Shown here: positions 42,538 through 53,379 of the stretch, one piece after another | Numbering within the stretch: the stretch's first letter is position 1 | How the letters are laid out: each line of letters begins with the position of its first letter | Assembly: GCA_001687465.1 (NCBI GenBank) | Contig: LVLI01000276.1 | Span: forward strand, 1-53,869 | Direction of reading: 5' to 3' | Length of the DNA: 53,869 nucleotides | From: Halocafeteria seosinensis | Lineage: Eukaryota; Sar; Bigyra; Bicosoecida | Made by a program: the position numbers and the translations under genes | The notes under the pieces: generated by a model | Database searches by the model: none | What the model saw: only the letters and a program-made list of their open reading frames with translations | Told to the model about the DNA's origin: nothing

Positions 42538-42567
42538 AGAATCGGCCCTTATTTCTGCATCCTAGGG
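42538..42567 (+). repeat. Right terminal inverted repeat
   Basis: 30 bp, starts AGAATCGG and ends CCTAGGG; an exact inverse of 40647-40676. Followed by TA 42568-42569. Confidence 0.95.
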
Positions 42568-42569
42568 TA

Positions 42570-44810
42570 TGTTTGCATTGTTTTGATTTGACATATGAGC
42601 CTTTTCTTCTTGAGAAGGACACTTTGCCAAAACGTGCAGAACTCAATTACGTGTTTAGTGAAGAGGGTTCTCGAGCAAGAAAAAGAAAAAGATTTCCATA
42701 ATCTGGGATCTTCGAGAGTACCGGTAGTCTCATTCCTATTTGAAACACGGGGGTTCCACGATTCTATGGTTAGCTCCAAGGAAACGGAGAAAGAAGAGGA
42801 CAAATTCCCGCTGATAAGTGGCATCACGAACCTCACAAAGAAGGGTGTGATAACCTGTTCATCGATTTGGCTCAGTAAGAGGATGTTCTTTTGGTGATTA
42901 TAGTGCAATACACAGTAGTTCATGGATACGCCATCTCCAGGTTAATTCCCTCATCCTTTCCGAGAGTTATTGAGGACCCGAATGTGAGCGATGAAGCTTT
43001 GGTTAATAGAGTCATAAGATCGCGCACGGAGGGCCGACTAGGTCGCTCCCGGCTATCTGTCACATATGTGTGTGTGTACTAGGTCTGCCTAAGATCTTGG
43101 AACATCTGCAACCGAAAAAAATTGTTTATTTTACATCGCATGTAGGATGGAGTTCCTCCTTTCGCAAAGATCAATGACCAGAGATGCTCTGGGAGTGGAC
43201 ACTTGTTGGGGCAATACCTGTATTATGCGTACGATCAGATAAAAGATAAAGCGACATACCAACAAGACGCTGCTCCGATATCGCATTACACCAGTACATG
43301 ATACACTCATCAACCACAAGACATTGCAGCACTACATGTACTTGGTCCTAAAATTTGGAGATTTCATGGTGTTGTTTTGTCAGCGTTTTTGAGACTGGAT
43401 CAACCAAAGCCTGCGAAACAGTCAAGGTAGATAGTAGTAGTGTGTATTATTTATGGCCGACCGGCAGATGGCAGCATTTGGGTGTGACCGTTTCGGACGA
43501 CACTGTTCCGGGAGAAGTAAGTTGTGCCCATCCTAAAACAAGAGTTCCATACCAGTGGGATGTACAATGACCCTTTGCGAAGGGAGGGCAAAGATCATGG
43601 AGTTCATTCGTGCGCAGCCCGCAGCCAACCCAACGTCATACCATTTTGAGTGGAGATTTAGATTTACTGATGATGGGTAAGTAACGAAGTGTCACCTTGT
43701 TCAGTATACCCAGGGAGAAATTTTTTGTATATCTGATAGAAATTTTTTGTATATCTGATGAATCCTACAGCTTTGCTTCAACCGTTGCGAGATAACCCTC
43801 ATGTGCAACTTGCTGCTGTCCGGCCAGACGTTCGAAATGTGACAGTTCTTGAGAGAATCGCGATCGTGGATTTCTCGGAAGCTATGTATCTCTGGCCAGT
43901 GGGCGGGATGCAAGCCCCAGAGAGAACCATCGTATTTGATGATTTTGTCTTAATTGTGCGTCACTGTCTTTGTCATCCATTGTCTATAGATTGCGAGTTG
44001 ACGGTATCGACTTGTATGTTCGCAGTTCTTCACTATGGGTACTGACTTTTTGCCTTCTCTTTTTGGATTTTTCATTCAAACAGCGCCTTTATTACGACGA
44101 GTGCCTAGACCATTTCGAAGAGATCCGGGTAGCCCAAAGACGTTATCGGTACGAGCACAATGACGGTGGGCTCCATAACTGGCACCGGCTGCAGACATTC
44201 CACAGATTGCTATATGGAGAAGCTTTAGGCGGTCTAAGTCAGAGACTGCCTGATGGTATTATGGATAACTACCGTACCACGTTGTTGTGGATTTTCCAGT
44301 ATAACTCTGAAGGAAGGTTCGACAATACGTGAACGTACCAATACCATTATTCGCCATTGGTCGAGGATTTAGCAAGACCCATCATAGGACAGTTGCCTGG
44401 GGTTCAACCACCTCAGCAAGATGCATTGGGAGTTCCACTTCATCCTACCCTTCACTTAGCAATTTGTCTTCCGGAGGAATCAGATTACTTACAGACTGAA
44501 AACTTCCGGATTGGTGGGAAATATGCTGACTTACTTCTCGGTTTCCGGATAGGGAGGACTGCTGCGCTCCCACGGTTGGAGTGTTACAACAATACCATGC
44601 ACATGCACGGAATGAGCGTGAAGAATACAGTAGCGATGGCTTCAGGGCTTCAGCCGGCAAATATACAGGAACTCTGTGCGGCTCAAGAGACGATCGAATT
44701 TACCGATGTAAAGCTTGCACGGCATCATGCCGGAGTGACTGAACTCTTTAGCCGTAGCACGGACGGCGATGTTCCCGATCCGTGCTACGGCGATGTTCCC
44801 GAGTCTTAAT
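42570..44810 (+). pseudogene. XRN-like 5'-3' exoribonuclease pseudogene, unit A
   Basis: Collinear at DNA level with the intact unit B (45561-47625). The start codon is ACG (42747-42749) instead of ATG, and an in-frame TAG (42771) replaces the Trp of the YxWL start motif. A further stop (TGA 44330) sits where unit B has the Trp of NRWTYKYHY. A stretch equivalent to about 30 codons of unit B (around WYPSDESQ) is missing. Recognisable remains: the GVPPFAKINDQR equivalent (43147), GRWQHLGVTVSDDT, KIMEFIRAQ, DNPHVQLAAVRP, and PLHPTLHLAICLPEE near 44440. Upstream of the start, 42570-42745 matches unit C, so the duplication includes 5' flank and is cut off on the left by the transposon. Confidence 0.85.
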
Positions 44811-45560
44811 ATCGTCATCGAATCCCTTAAGTTGATTGACGGTGTCCTGCGTGGAATCATTCGTGTAAGTCGCGTTTGAACGCTGAAGCAGGCGTTGCGC
44901 AAACCCTACGGCCCGTAGGACGTGTCAGCTAGAGATCAATAACCACACCATATACGAATCCTCTGCACCAGCAGGGTGGGCGATGACGTTTTCACATGCT
45001 GTACCAAACTCTACGGTGGTTAAGTGGAACATGTCATAGTTCGTACAAACTGTGCTTGTGCTACCAGCTGAAGTCGTTGGTAGGTTTTGATTTGTACGGC
45101 CCTTCGGACGCCATGCTTAAGGTAGCTTCAAGGGTTCGGTTTCTTCTAATGTTTCTCAATACGTGCCTTTCTCTGTCTTTGTACAGAAAGCATGAGCTAC
45201 GTTTAGTTTGCTTGAAGACAATGATAAGCGTTCGAGCTTGACCAAAATTAGTCACTGCGAACTTGAAATGTTGAGGTGCTACTTGTACTGCAGTATCTTT
45301 GTGGATTCCGCATGCTGTCCAAACTACCTTGGTGACAATCCCCTGGAGGGGAAGCGCCAATCACTCATGATTGCCTGCTGTCTTGACAGTGTATTTGCTG
45401 GCGAGTCCTTCGGCTACAGAAAGAAGTGAAAAGCTTGCGGTACATTGACTAAACCTTGTGTTTGGTGCATCGGCTACCTGTTAAAGTCCTGAGCGAAAGA
45501 AAGAAAATTATTTTGCCACTGGTACTGAGTTCTTCGCAGCAAAATCGTCTATCGAAAAAC
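44811..45560. other. Spacer between XRN-like units A and B
   Basis: About 750 bases, no recognisable gene; short frames on both strands only. It should hold the promoter of unit B. Confidence 0.45.
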
Positions 45561-47625
45561 ATGGGAGTTCCAGGATTCTATAGTTGGCTCCGGGGTACCA
45601 ACAGAAGAGAAGGCGTGGTCCCTTCCGGATGGCACGCAGGACCTGATGATGAAGGCTGCGAAAATCTGTTGGTCGATTTGAACCAGTAAGAGACAGAGAA
45701 TGTTTTTTCATACGATACACAGAAATTCGTGAGTCCTCCATATGCAGGTTGATACACATGTGCGTTCCGACAAATATTGATGTGAATGATGGTGATGATG
45801 CTTTAGTAGACCTGGTCATGGAATCGCTCACCGCCGATGGCTCCGGGCTATGCAGTGTACCAACTATCTTGCATCATCTGAAACCTACAAAGCTTGTTTT
45901 TTTCGCAATAGATGGGGTCCCTCCTTTAGCAAAGATCAATGACGAGAGACGCTCTCGGAGCGGAAACTTCTTGGGGCAATATAATGGGGAAGGCCATATA
46001 CAAGATCAAGGGAGATACAATGAGAAGTTGCTCCGACATCGCATTACCCCAGGAACCAGTACGTAAAGCACTCATCAGGCGCAAAAGATTTTACCGGTAG
46101 TATTATATTCGTCTAACCGTCTTAAATGTCAGATTTCATGGTGTTGTTTTGTCAGCGTTTTCGCCAGTGGATCATCCAAAAGCTGCAAAACGGTCCAGGT
46201 AGATGGCAGCATTTAAGTGTGATTATTTCGGACCACACGGTTCCAGGAGAAGTAAGTCATGCCCAAGATAAAATTAGTGTCAGTTACCAGAGCGATTCAC
46301 AATGCACAGGGAGAGCATAAGATTATGGAGTTCATTCGTGCGCAACAGCAACAGCAATCAGCACAACATAATACAATTTTAAGTGGAGATTCGGATTTTC
46401 TGATGATGGGTAAGCGGAGAGATGTCAACATGTTCGGTACACCGAGGGATGAACCCGTATACCTGATGGATTCTACAGCTTTGCTTAAGCCCTTGCGAGA
46501 TAACCCTAATGCGAAGCTCGCTGCTGTCCGGCAAGCCAATCAAGGGGCTCCGTTCCTTGAGAGAGTCAGGGTCTTGAATTTGTGTGATGGCATCTACCGA
46601 TGGGTATTACACGGAATCCAAGGTGGGCATGCTCCAGAAAGGGGCATCCTCTTAGACGATTTTGTTCTAATCGTGAGTCGCTTCTCTTTGTACAATGTAC
46701 TGTATTCTTCTTAATCGTGAATTTGCGTTTGTACTCACAGCTTTTCACCGTAGGGAATGATTTTCTGCCTCCTCTGTTTGGGTTTTCAATCCAAAGCGAT
46801 AATGCCCCCGAAGAGCGGCTGGAACCATTGGACGAGATCCGGCGTGCCTACAGAGGATATGTACGCAAGTACAGTGACGGTGGGCTGCAGAACTTGCAAA
46901 AATTGAAGGAGTTCCACAACTTCCTTTATGGAGAAGCTGAAGGCGGTCTGAAGCAGAGAATGCCTAATTGGTATCCGTCCGATGAATCTCAACACAGGTC
47001 TGAGATGTACTACAATGGTCATTTTCCGGAATTCCATAATGCCTACCAGGCATGCAAAGATGTCATGGGTAATTATCGTGCCACGCTGTTTTGGATTTTT
47101 CAGTATTATGCTGGGAAGTTCGACAATAGGTGGACGTACAAATATCATTACACGCCGATGATAGAGGATCTAGCAAGACCTCTCGTAGGACAGCAGTTCG
47201 AGGTTCAGCCCATTCCGAGAGTTCAGCAAGATGCATTGGGAGTTCCACTGTATCCTACCATCCACCTTGCGATTTCTCTTCCGAACGAATTGGATCACTT
47301 ACAGCCTGAAAACTTCCGGATTGCCGGAAGGTATGACTCCTTCCTTGCTCGTTACCGCATCGGTTTTGCTAGTGATCTTCCACAGTTGGAGGCGTACGCC
47401 AACATGCGACCACTTCGCAATTTTCAAATGCAGATGGAAAATACAATAGCGAGAGTCTCTTTGCTTCAGTTGGACGATATACAACAACTCATCGACACTC
47501 AAGACCAGATCGAATTTGGTGAGGAAGAGCAAGCACGGCATCATTCCGGAGTGGTTGAGCTTTTCAGCGGCAGCACGGGGCGGTATCTTGACGAACATAT
47601 GCGAAATTTGCTGTCGTCATCCTAA
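45561..47625 (+). CDS. XRN-family 5'-3' exoribonuclease-like protein (short form), unit B
   Basis: Five exons, 45561-45685, 45748-46058, 46133-46251, 46310-46672 and 46741-47625 (introns 58-74 nt), encode 600 residues with every phase consistent. XRN_N motifs in order: MGVPGFYSWLRG start; LLVDLNQLIHMC (first Asp); FFAIDGVPPLAKIN (Asp); RITPGT; PGE|GEHKIMEFIR, where the splice rebuilds the acidic GEGEHK motif; ILSGDSDFLMMG (two Asp); TVGNDFLPPLFG (Asp). So all expected metal-binding acids are present. Family enzymes degrade 5'-monophosphate RNA processively (XRN1 in cytoplasm, XRN2/RAT1 in nucleus). This protein is much shorter than XRN2 (about 900) and XRN1 (about 1600), and the QQR-type basic pocket motif after AKIN reads DERRSRSG, so substrate handling may differ. 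Paralogous pseudogenes flank it. Confidence 0.9.
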
Positions 47626-47687
47626 ACCGTCAGTTGAGACACAATGTGCTGTGTGCGACCATTCAGGTGCCATAGTTACAGTGCAGC

Positions 47688-47822
47688 TGAATGGTACAGT
47701 TATCACCATATGTACGGTTCGCCTGCAGCAGGCATTCAGCTGATCATTGAAGTTAGAATATTCTACAAACTGTACATGTTTACTTATTGATATGAGCAAC
47801 AGACATTTCGTAACTTGGCCGC
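47688..47822 (+). repeat. Duplicated 3' flank of XRN-like unit B
   Basis: Matches 49130-49258 (3' flank of unit C) with scattered differences: both have gcaggcattca..., gatcattgaag, tacaaactgtacatg and atttcgtaacttggcc in the same order. This shows the duplicated segment extends past the stop codon. Confidence 0.8.
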
Positions 47823-47867
47823 GGGTGTGATGACTCATGGCAGCGTACACGCTTTCGCCTACCCCGG

Positions 47868-47910
47868 TCCGGTAGTATTGCCCTACCGGAAGACGTGTAG
47901 GCTACATAGG
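47868..47910 (-). repeat. Dispersed repeat, copy 3 (inverted)
   Basis: On the minus strand it reads tgtagcctacacgtcttccggtagg in two overlapping pieces, matching the core of the copies at 9500-9535 and 14160-14205. Confidence 0.5.
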
Positions 47911-48660
47911 GGAGTTGTACAAGCGACTTGTCAAGAGTATCGTATTCTCAATGCATTCTTTCTACAAGTTGCCGCTCGTTCTTCGAAGTCCGAATTTCGG
48001 ACCGGACTCCACGGCACTCTAAAATACCCACACTGAGACACACATACCAACGGGAGCAACATGAATGGTCATACTCCCGTACACGATAATTACAGTTCAG
48101 TCTGATGTTTGGTCAACACAAATACCAACACCTTGTGGCGTGCGGTACCACATGTTACACGTTAAATCACATGTGCAGCATTGGTAATCAGGTGTTCAGT
48201 ACACTCTAAAGGTTACTGTCGCGAGGATTGCATTTCGGTGTGGTTACAACAGCTGTTCCAGGACTTACTGTTTCGCTTTATTGATGGCGTTGAGATGGAT
48301 GGGCCATATGCAGGGTCTTACAAAGAGCAAAGAATGAGGTGGCACAGGTGATGGAACTTGAGGCGCAACGTAACAGACAACACGTGGGGCTTCTAAACCC
48401 ACACTACTACTGTCCTACTGACGAGCTGCGAGTCGCGACAGCTGGAGTGGCAGAGCACACACTGAAGTGGCAGAGCCTCCTTTGCATTAAGGTATCCCCC
48501 TTCGAAGTAGTGTCTCCCCATCAGAATCCTGGTACAATTGGGAGGCTCACCAAGAACTTGGAGAAAGCTCGGTGCAGCCAGAAATTTCCTGTCGATTCCG
48601 CATCTGCGGGATCTTTTTGCGCAACATACCATATGGTACTGTACTATCGACTTAGCTCTG

Positions 48661-48990
48661 TACATGTTTGCATTGTTTCGACATCGGAGGCTTCTCTTTC
48701 TTGAGAAGGACAATTTGCCAAAGCGTGCAGTGAAGACGAGGGCTCATACGATGAACCATTCAAGCCCCGAGCAAGAAAAAGAAAATTATTTCCGTAAATC
48801 TGGGATCTTTGAGAATAGCCTCATTTATCTTCGAAATATAGGAATTCCAGGATTCTATGGTTGGCTCCGAGGTAACGAAAAAAAAGGGAGGTGATGGAAT
48901 CGCTCACGGTGGGTTTATTTTGCAATGCATGGAGTCCCTCCTTTAGCCAAGATCAATGAACAGAGAGAGGATAGCGTACACTCTACAGCG
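48661..48990 (+). pseudogene. XRN-like exoribonuclease pseudogene fragment, unit C
   Basis: Begins with the same 5' flank as unit A (tgtttgcattgttt, gagaaggaca.tttgcc). The start is ATA (48838-48840), followed by GIPGFYGWLRG. Then the first exon and most of the second are deleted: the next recognisable stretch is the ESLT remnant fused to GVPPLAKINEQRE. After about 48985 the homology stops until the 3' flank (49130). A clear pseudogene. Confidence 0.85.
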
Positions 48991-49069
48991 CCACCAGTGC
49001 TCAAGGACTCTGGTTTTGTAGAATTATCCGCCGCAAACTGGGACGAATTAGAGACCGTGTATCTTAAAA

Positions 49070-49114
49070 CCCACCGGCTAGAAAGTTGACTGCATCCTCT
49101 TAACGAGGAGCGGG
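49070..49114 (+). repeat. Fragment of the right-edge direct repeat
   Basis: Reads cccaccggctagaaagttgac then tgcatcctcttaacgaggag, about 45 bases matching the start of the 131-bp repeats at 53174 and 53738. It lies at the place where coding sequence is missing from XRN-like unit C. Confidence 0.8.
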
Positions 49115-49129
49115 TGAAGTGTCCGAAAT

Positions 49130-49258
49130 TTGAATGGTACGTATAGTTCGTCTTTAGCAGGCATTCAACAGATCATTGAAGAAAGAATATACCGGTACTA
49201 CAAACTGTACATGCTTCTTTATTGACCATTGGCAATGAACATTTCGTAACTTGGCCAT
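49130..49258 (+). repeat. Duplicated 3' flank of XRN-like unit C
   Basis: Diverged copy of 47688-47822 (ends gaacatttcgtaacttggcc), marking the right boundary of the duplicated unit. Confidence 0.8.
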
Positions 49259-49703
49259 GGGTGCCTTGGCAGGGTACCACGTACGGTATGCTTTTGGGAA
49301 AATATACCACCACTGTGCGCGGGGGTAACACAAATTGCAGTCAATTGTACAATTGTACGCCGTACAAGATAGACATCGGATTCTGAATACACTCTTTTTA
49401 ACCGTCGCAACCTTGCGACCGCGCAAACAACTGCCGTTTTGCTGGAATCAGCTGGATGATCGTTCTTTTATTGCCATTAATGAGACAAAATTGGTTTGTT
49501 CGGGATATGGGAATGAGTGAACCCGTTCCGCATTTGTGCATTGTTTACTGAAGTGATAAATGGCATCCGGAGGCTTCCTGAGGTCTATTTATCCACAGGC
49601 AGTCTGAGCCTGGGTTCCTCAGGTTGTTGTAGACAGGAATCAGCGACGGACAACGGCGATATATAAGCCCTACTCGCCCCTTGGAAAATAGTGGTTGCAA
49701 AGG
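49259..49703. other. Intergenic, upstream of mucin-like gene
   Basis: About 445 bases without a supported gene. The sequence gatatataagccc at about 49658-49670, some 35-45 bases before the ATG at 49704, resembles a TATA element, but the transcription start is unknown. Confidence 0.4.
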
Positions 49704-52682
49704 ATGAAGTCCGGGTGGCTCCTAGTCGCGCTGGTGCTTCTGTTTTTCTGCGGCAGCAACAAGGAAGTGGAAGCTAACGAAACGAATACCCCAACCGTAT
49801 CACCTTCTGTCACTCCTTCGCCTTCAGAGACGGCGTCATCCTGTGCTTCCTCATCCGAAACTGCATCATCAAGTCCCTCTGCCTCGGTGACCGCGTCGTT
49901 CAGTCCGTCATCTTCGGTGTCGGCATCCTTCAGTCCAAGCCCATCCGAATCAGCATCTTCAAGTCCGACTCCCTCCAAATCAGCATCTTCTAGCCTAAGC
50001 CCCTCTGAGTCAGCATCGTCATCAGGGACGCCTTCAGTTTCGTCCAGTGTTTCTCCGTCGGCAAGCATTTCTTCAACGGCTAGTGCTTCGCCTTCTCCCA
50101 GTGTCTCCAATACGCCTACGGCTTCCAATACTGTAAGCAGTTCTCCTACCACATCAGTGACTAGGAGTGCTTCATCTACTCCCTCTGAATCACCGTCTCC
50201 CTCAGAAACTCCTTCAACAAGTGCCACACCGTCTATAAGTTCATCGGTTACTGGCACGCCGTCTGTGTCTCCATCGCTTACCGCTACAACATCTACGAGT
50301 CCGACAAATTCGCCAACATCCAGTGTTACTGCCAGCATCAGTGTTTCTCCATCGGCTACTGCTTCGCCGTCAACAAGCGGATCTACATCTCCCTCGCATA
50401 CTGCTTCAGTTTCTGCAAGCTCTTCCCCTTCGCGTACGTCGTCTCGGACGGCTTCTTTGTCTCCCACCGCTAGCGCATCTCACAGTGCAACGGGTACAGC
50501 TACTTCTTCTATGACGGCGACAGTTACACCTTCACCTAGTCGGTCGGTTACTAGCACGCCTTCTGTTACGGCGACACCCAGTATCACCCCTTCAGAAACG
50601 CCAACTCGGACAGTTTCCGCAACGCGCACTGAAACTGCATCTCCGACTTCTAGCAACACGGGAACGCCGACAGCTTCCTCTTCCCGAACACCTACTCCTT
50701 CAAGTACCCCTACACGGACCAGAACGTCTTCTGTAACTCCTTCTAGTTCTGTAACTCCCTCTAGCGTAAGTTTACACATGGCAGTGTAACCTCGAACCAA
50801 ACTATTTCATTGCTTTACCCCGGTAGTTTTACAGACTCCTTCACATACGGGCACACGCACACCGACGTTCTCGCCTAGGGCAACGTCGGTAAGTAGAGGT
50901 ATTCTGTGTGCCGTTATTGTAAAAGTTGAGTTTGTGACTGGCCCATGTGTACAGGTTACTAGGAAGGGGAGTGTAGGGCGTAGTAGCATCGAAGAGGTGA
51001 ACACATGTGGTTCCGCAACAGATTTAGGTCAGAAGGACGGAGTTGCTTTCCTCGAGACTGGCTTAAGCGGATCTGGCGATTCAATGCTTCTGGAGGGCTA
51101 TCCGGACAGTGAAGGGGGAGCGGGTTCAATCTTGCTTACCCCAATGGAGGCGTTTGAGCAGTGCGAAGATAAGCAGTTACAAATACAATGTCCGGATTGT
51201 TCAGAAGGGCTTGTCATCGGCAGGAGCGTCGATATCTTCCGTTTCGATGAAGAGGCCTTACTTATCTTTGCCACTGCGGCTGGAAACAACGGCAGGATCT
51301 TGGTAGTCGTCGCCGGCATGGACGATGAAGGGAAAACTACGGAGGCTTCCCCTGTACCTATTTCTGTGAGTTGTTCGATTGAGGGCACGTTAGAAGCGTT
51401 TCACTATATAGGCTCTCCGGCATACCCCTTGGTAATTGCATCTATGGATTGCGATGGCTCTGGAAACAGAGCTGTCATCTTGGGGACAGATTCGCATGAC
51501 TGGATCGAGGAGAAATCTGCGCCGGCTTCGTTTACGCGTCTGAGAACGCTGTCTCTGGTTTCACCCATATTTTCAGTGTCCCCGGACAGAAAGTTTGTCA
51601 TAGCTTTCAGTCGCCAGTCCCCTAGCAGCGGAACATCAGCTGCATTTATATGTTACGGCGACGGCGCAACAAGTTGTGTAGGGTTTCGTTTACAGTTTCG
51701 ACCTTTGGATACCATTAGCGGTGCCCGTTGGGTTTCGAGCGACATATTAGTCGTGTACGGGCTTTTAGACGATCAAAGAGAGAATGTGGGGACCCTTGTG
51801 CTCTTGCAGAACCTGCCCTCTGTTGAGGCTGGGACAGTGGTACGTTCCGAGGATGGCGTACGGTCTCAGGCATTTGATCTTGTCTTTAGGCTAAGGGACG
51901 GTGGGAAACCAATTCAAGGGCTGGATATACTCGCTGTCACCCTTCAAGAAGGGAATGCAAACGATCGCTTCCTTCGCAGGTATTTGGCTGACGATGCTAA
52001 TTTCAATTTGATAATCAATGGGCAAAGTGATGGCAGATCTCGTACCCTCCGACATCAATTGCAAGGCGTCAACTCAGACTCGGACGATACGGAGGAGGCA
52101 AGTGGCTCGGACGAGGCTTTTGTTCTCGAAGGTGATTCCTCTCTGTCGGCCATCGCTCTGGGTGGCGTCATAGCAGTTGTGCTCGTTGTATTAGTCGTAT
52201 ATGCGGTGTATATTGCAACTAGTGGGAACCGCAAACAGCGACAGACTGCTAAAACAAACGCCGGCATTCATCATCCAGGAGTGCAACGGCCAAGAGCCCG
52301 CCCTCCTCTTAGGATATACTCTACGTCAAGTTCTACACGGGCTGCAGCTTCAGGCCAAAAGAATAGCCGTCCTCCCATTAGGCGATTTTCTTCTAGCTCC
52401 ACTATCTCCACGAGGCCTGACACCCGCACGCAGCCCCACCGAGTTAAGAATCCATATAGGGGGAAGAGTATGAGACGGGCTTCAACACAGAGTTTTGGCT
52501 CACTCTCTTTAGCAAGGCACTCAGTTACATCAGCTGATGACTGGTCTAAAGCAAAGCAGCACAACAAACCGTTTTCCTCCATGCGGAGTGTGCCACGCCG
52601 TCAAGGAGATGTACACAAGCCACCCCGTCGTGGCCACTCCGGCGATTCTCAGTGGTTCGAGAATCCAGTAAAACGTCACTAA
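49704..52682 (+). CDS. Secreted Ser/Thr/Pro-rich (mucin-like) single-pass membrane protein
   Basis: Exons 49704-50765, 50835-50888 and 50955-52682 (introns 69 and 66 nt, GTAAGT donors), 947 residues. ATG 49704 starts a good signal peptide (MKSGWLLVALVLLFFCG, cleavage probably after EVEA). Residues about 30-370 are a mucin-like tract with repeated S-P-S-x-S/T units, a likely heavily O-glycosylated stalk. Then comes a Cys-containing ectodomain of about 420 residues (GQKDGVAFLETGL, VDIFRFDEEALLIFA, SVSPDRKFVIAFSR) that might be a beta-propeller. A transmembrane helix (IALGGVIAVVLVVLVVYAVY) lies near residue 775, and a basic Ser/Arg/Pro-rich tail of about 145 residues follows. Probably a cell-surface or wall-attached glycoprotein; no named family recognised. 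The codons of the tract give long antisense frames, which are shadows. Confidence 0.85.
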
Positions 52683-53173
52683 TAACAGATCCCAGTCGAT
52701 CGGACTCATCATAGTATGTTCGAAACGCTATGTATGTCGTATAATTGCTGAGCGGTTTTATTCCAAGCTCGCGACCCAAGCAATTGGAGCTCCCAGCGGA
52801 GAGTTACGAGATGGCAACTGTCATCAGGTAGAAAATATAAATTCTGCGCGTTCTCCTCAAACCAATTAACTCCAAAGACAAGAATAAACCGAACTCCAAA
52901 ATCCGACATAGAACTCCAATGCCCCCTCGGTGAATACCGCACCCGTAATGTGGTGTGTGTGTGTCCCAGCTATCGTTACTGCCTCCCTGTTCAGTCCTCG
53001 CGACATCATTCCGAGTGGGGATAGTGTCGAAAATTGGTAACTTCGATTCTCAGATTGAAAGTGGTGCCGATGATGTGTAGGGAGAAATCACAGAAAATCG
53101 CGCGCTATTGGCATAAATACTAATGGCAGTACTCGAAAGAAACGACAGGCCTTTTCATACTACTTCCGCACAC
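52683..53173. other. Intergenic before right-edge repeats
   Basis: About 490 bases, no supported gene. A short (GT)n tract lies at 52951-52966. Confidence 0.5.
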
Positions 53174-53304
53174 GTGACAGATAACCCACCGGCCAGGAAG
53201 TTGACCGCATCCTCTTAACGAGGAGCGGTATGCGCCGTGTTAAGCAGCGACGGGCTCGCTGTTCGTGCAGCCTCGGTGACATGCGCCGTGAGGGAACGCA
53301 ACAC
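53174..53304 (+). repeat. Direct repeat, copy 1 (about 131 bp)
   Basis: Starts gtgacagataacccaccgg and contains cctcttaacgaggagcgg, an imperfect hairpin, then gtgttaagcagcgacgggc. About 90 percent identical by eye to 53738-53869. The two copies start 564 bp apart and bracket the chromodomain frame. Confidence 0.9.
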
Positions 53305-53379
53305 TGGTTTTGCTCAGGAGGCATCGGGGGTGGCGCTATACCCGCGACAGCGGTGTCAGGATTGCCGACAAGGTCCAGT

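Larger units (their letters stand above)
40647..42567 (-). mobile_element. DNA transposon with 30-bp perfect TIRs, TA target duplication and chromodomain transposase
   Basis: The left end (40647-40676, begins CCCTAGGATGCAGAA) and right end (42538-42567, ends TTCTGCATCCTAGGG) are perfect 30-bp inverted copies. Both sides are flanked by TA (40645-40646 and 42568-42569), the target-site duplication of the Tc1/mariner/pogo group. An internal repeat of the inner TIR part (aagggccgattct) lies at about 40719. The 1921-bp element carries a minus-strand transposase. Identical TIRs suggest recent insertion. Its right flank belongs to the XRN-like unit A and its left flank to the coiled-coil gene. Confidence 0.95.
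47626..48660. other. Intergenic, between XRN-like units B and C
   Basis: Holds the duplicated 3' flank (47688-47822) and an inverted copy of the dispersed repeat (47868-47910). No supported gene; the 121-codon frame at 48339-48704 has no motif. Confidence 0.5.

Noticed and set aside
42549-42923. Minus-strand frame of 124 codons next to the transposon
   Set aside because: Antisense of XRN-like pseudogene A; no conservation and no domain.
49670-50467. Long minus-strand frame (265 codons), Asp/Glu/Val/Gly-rich, start of the mucin-like gene region
   Set aside because: It is the antisense shadow of the Ser/Thr/Pro-rich tract, whose codons rarely make stops on the other strand.
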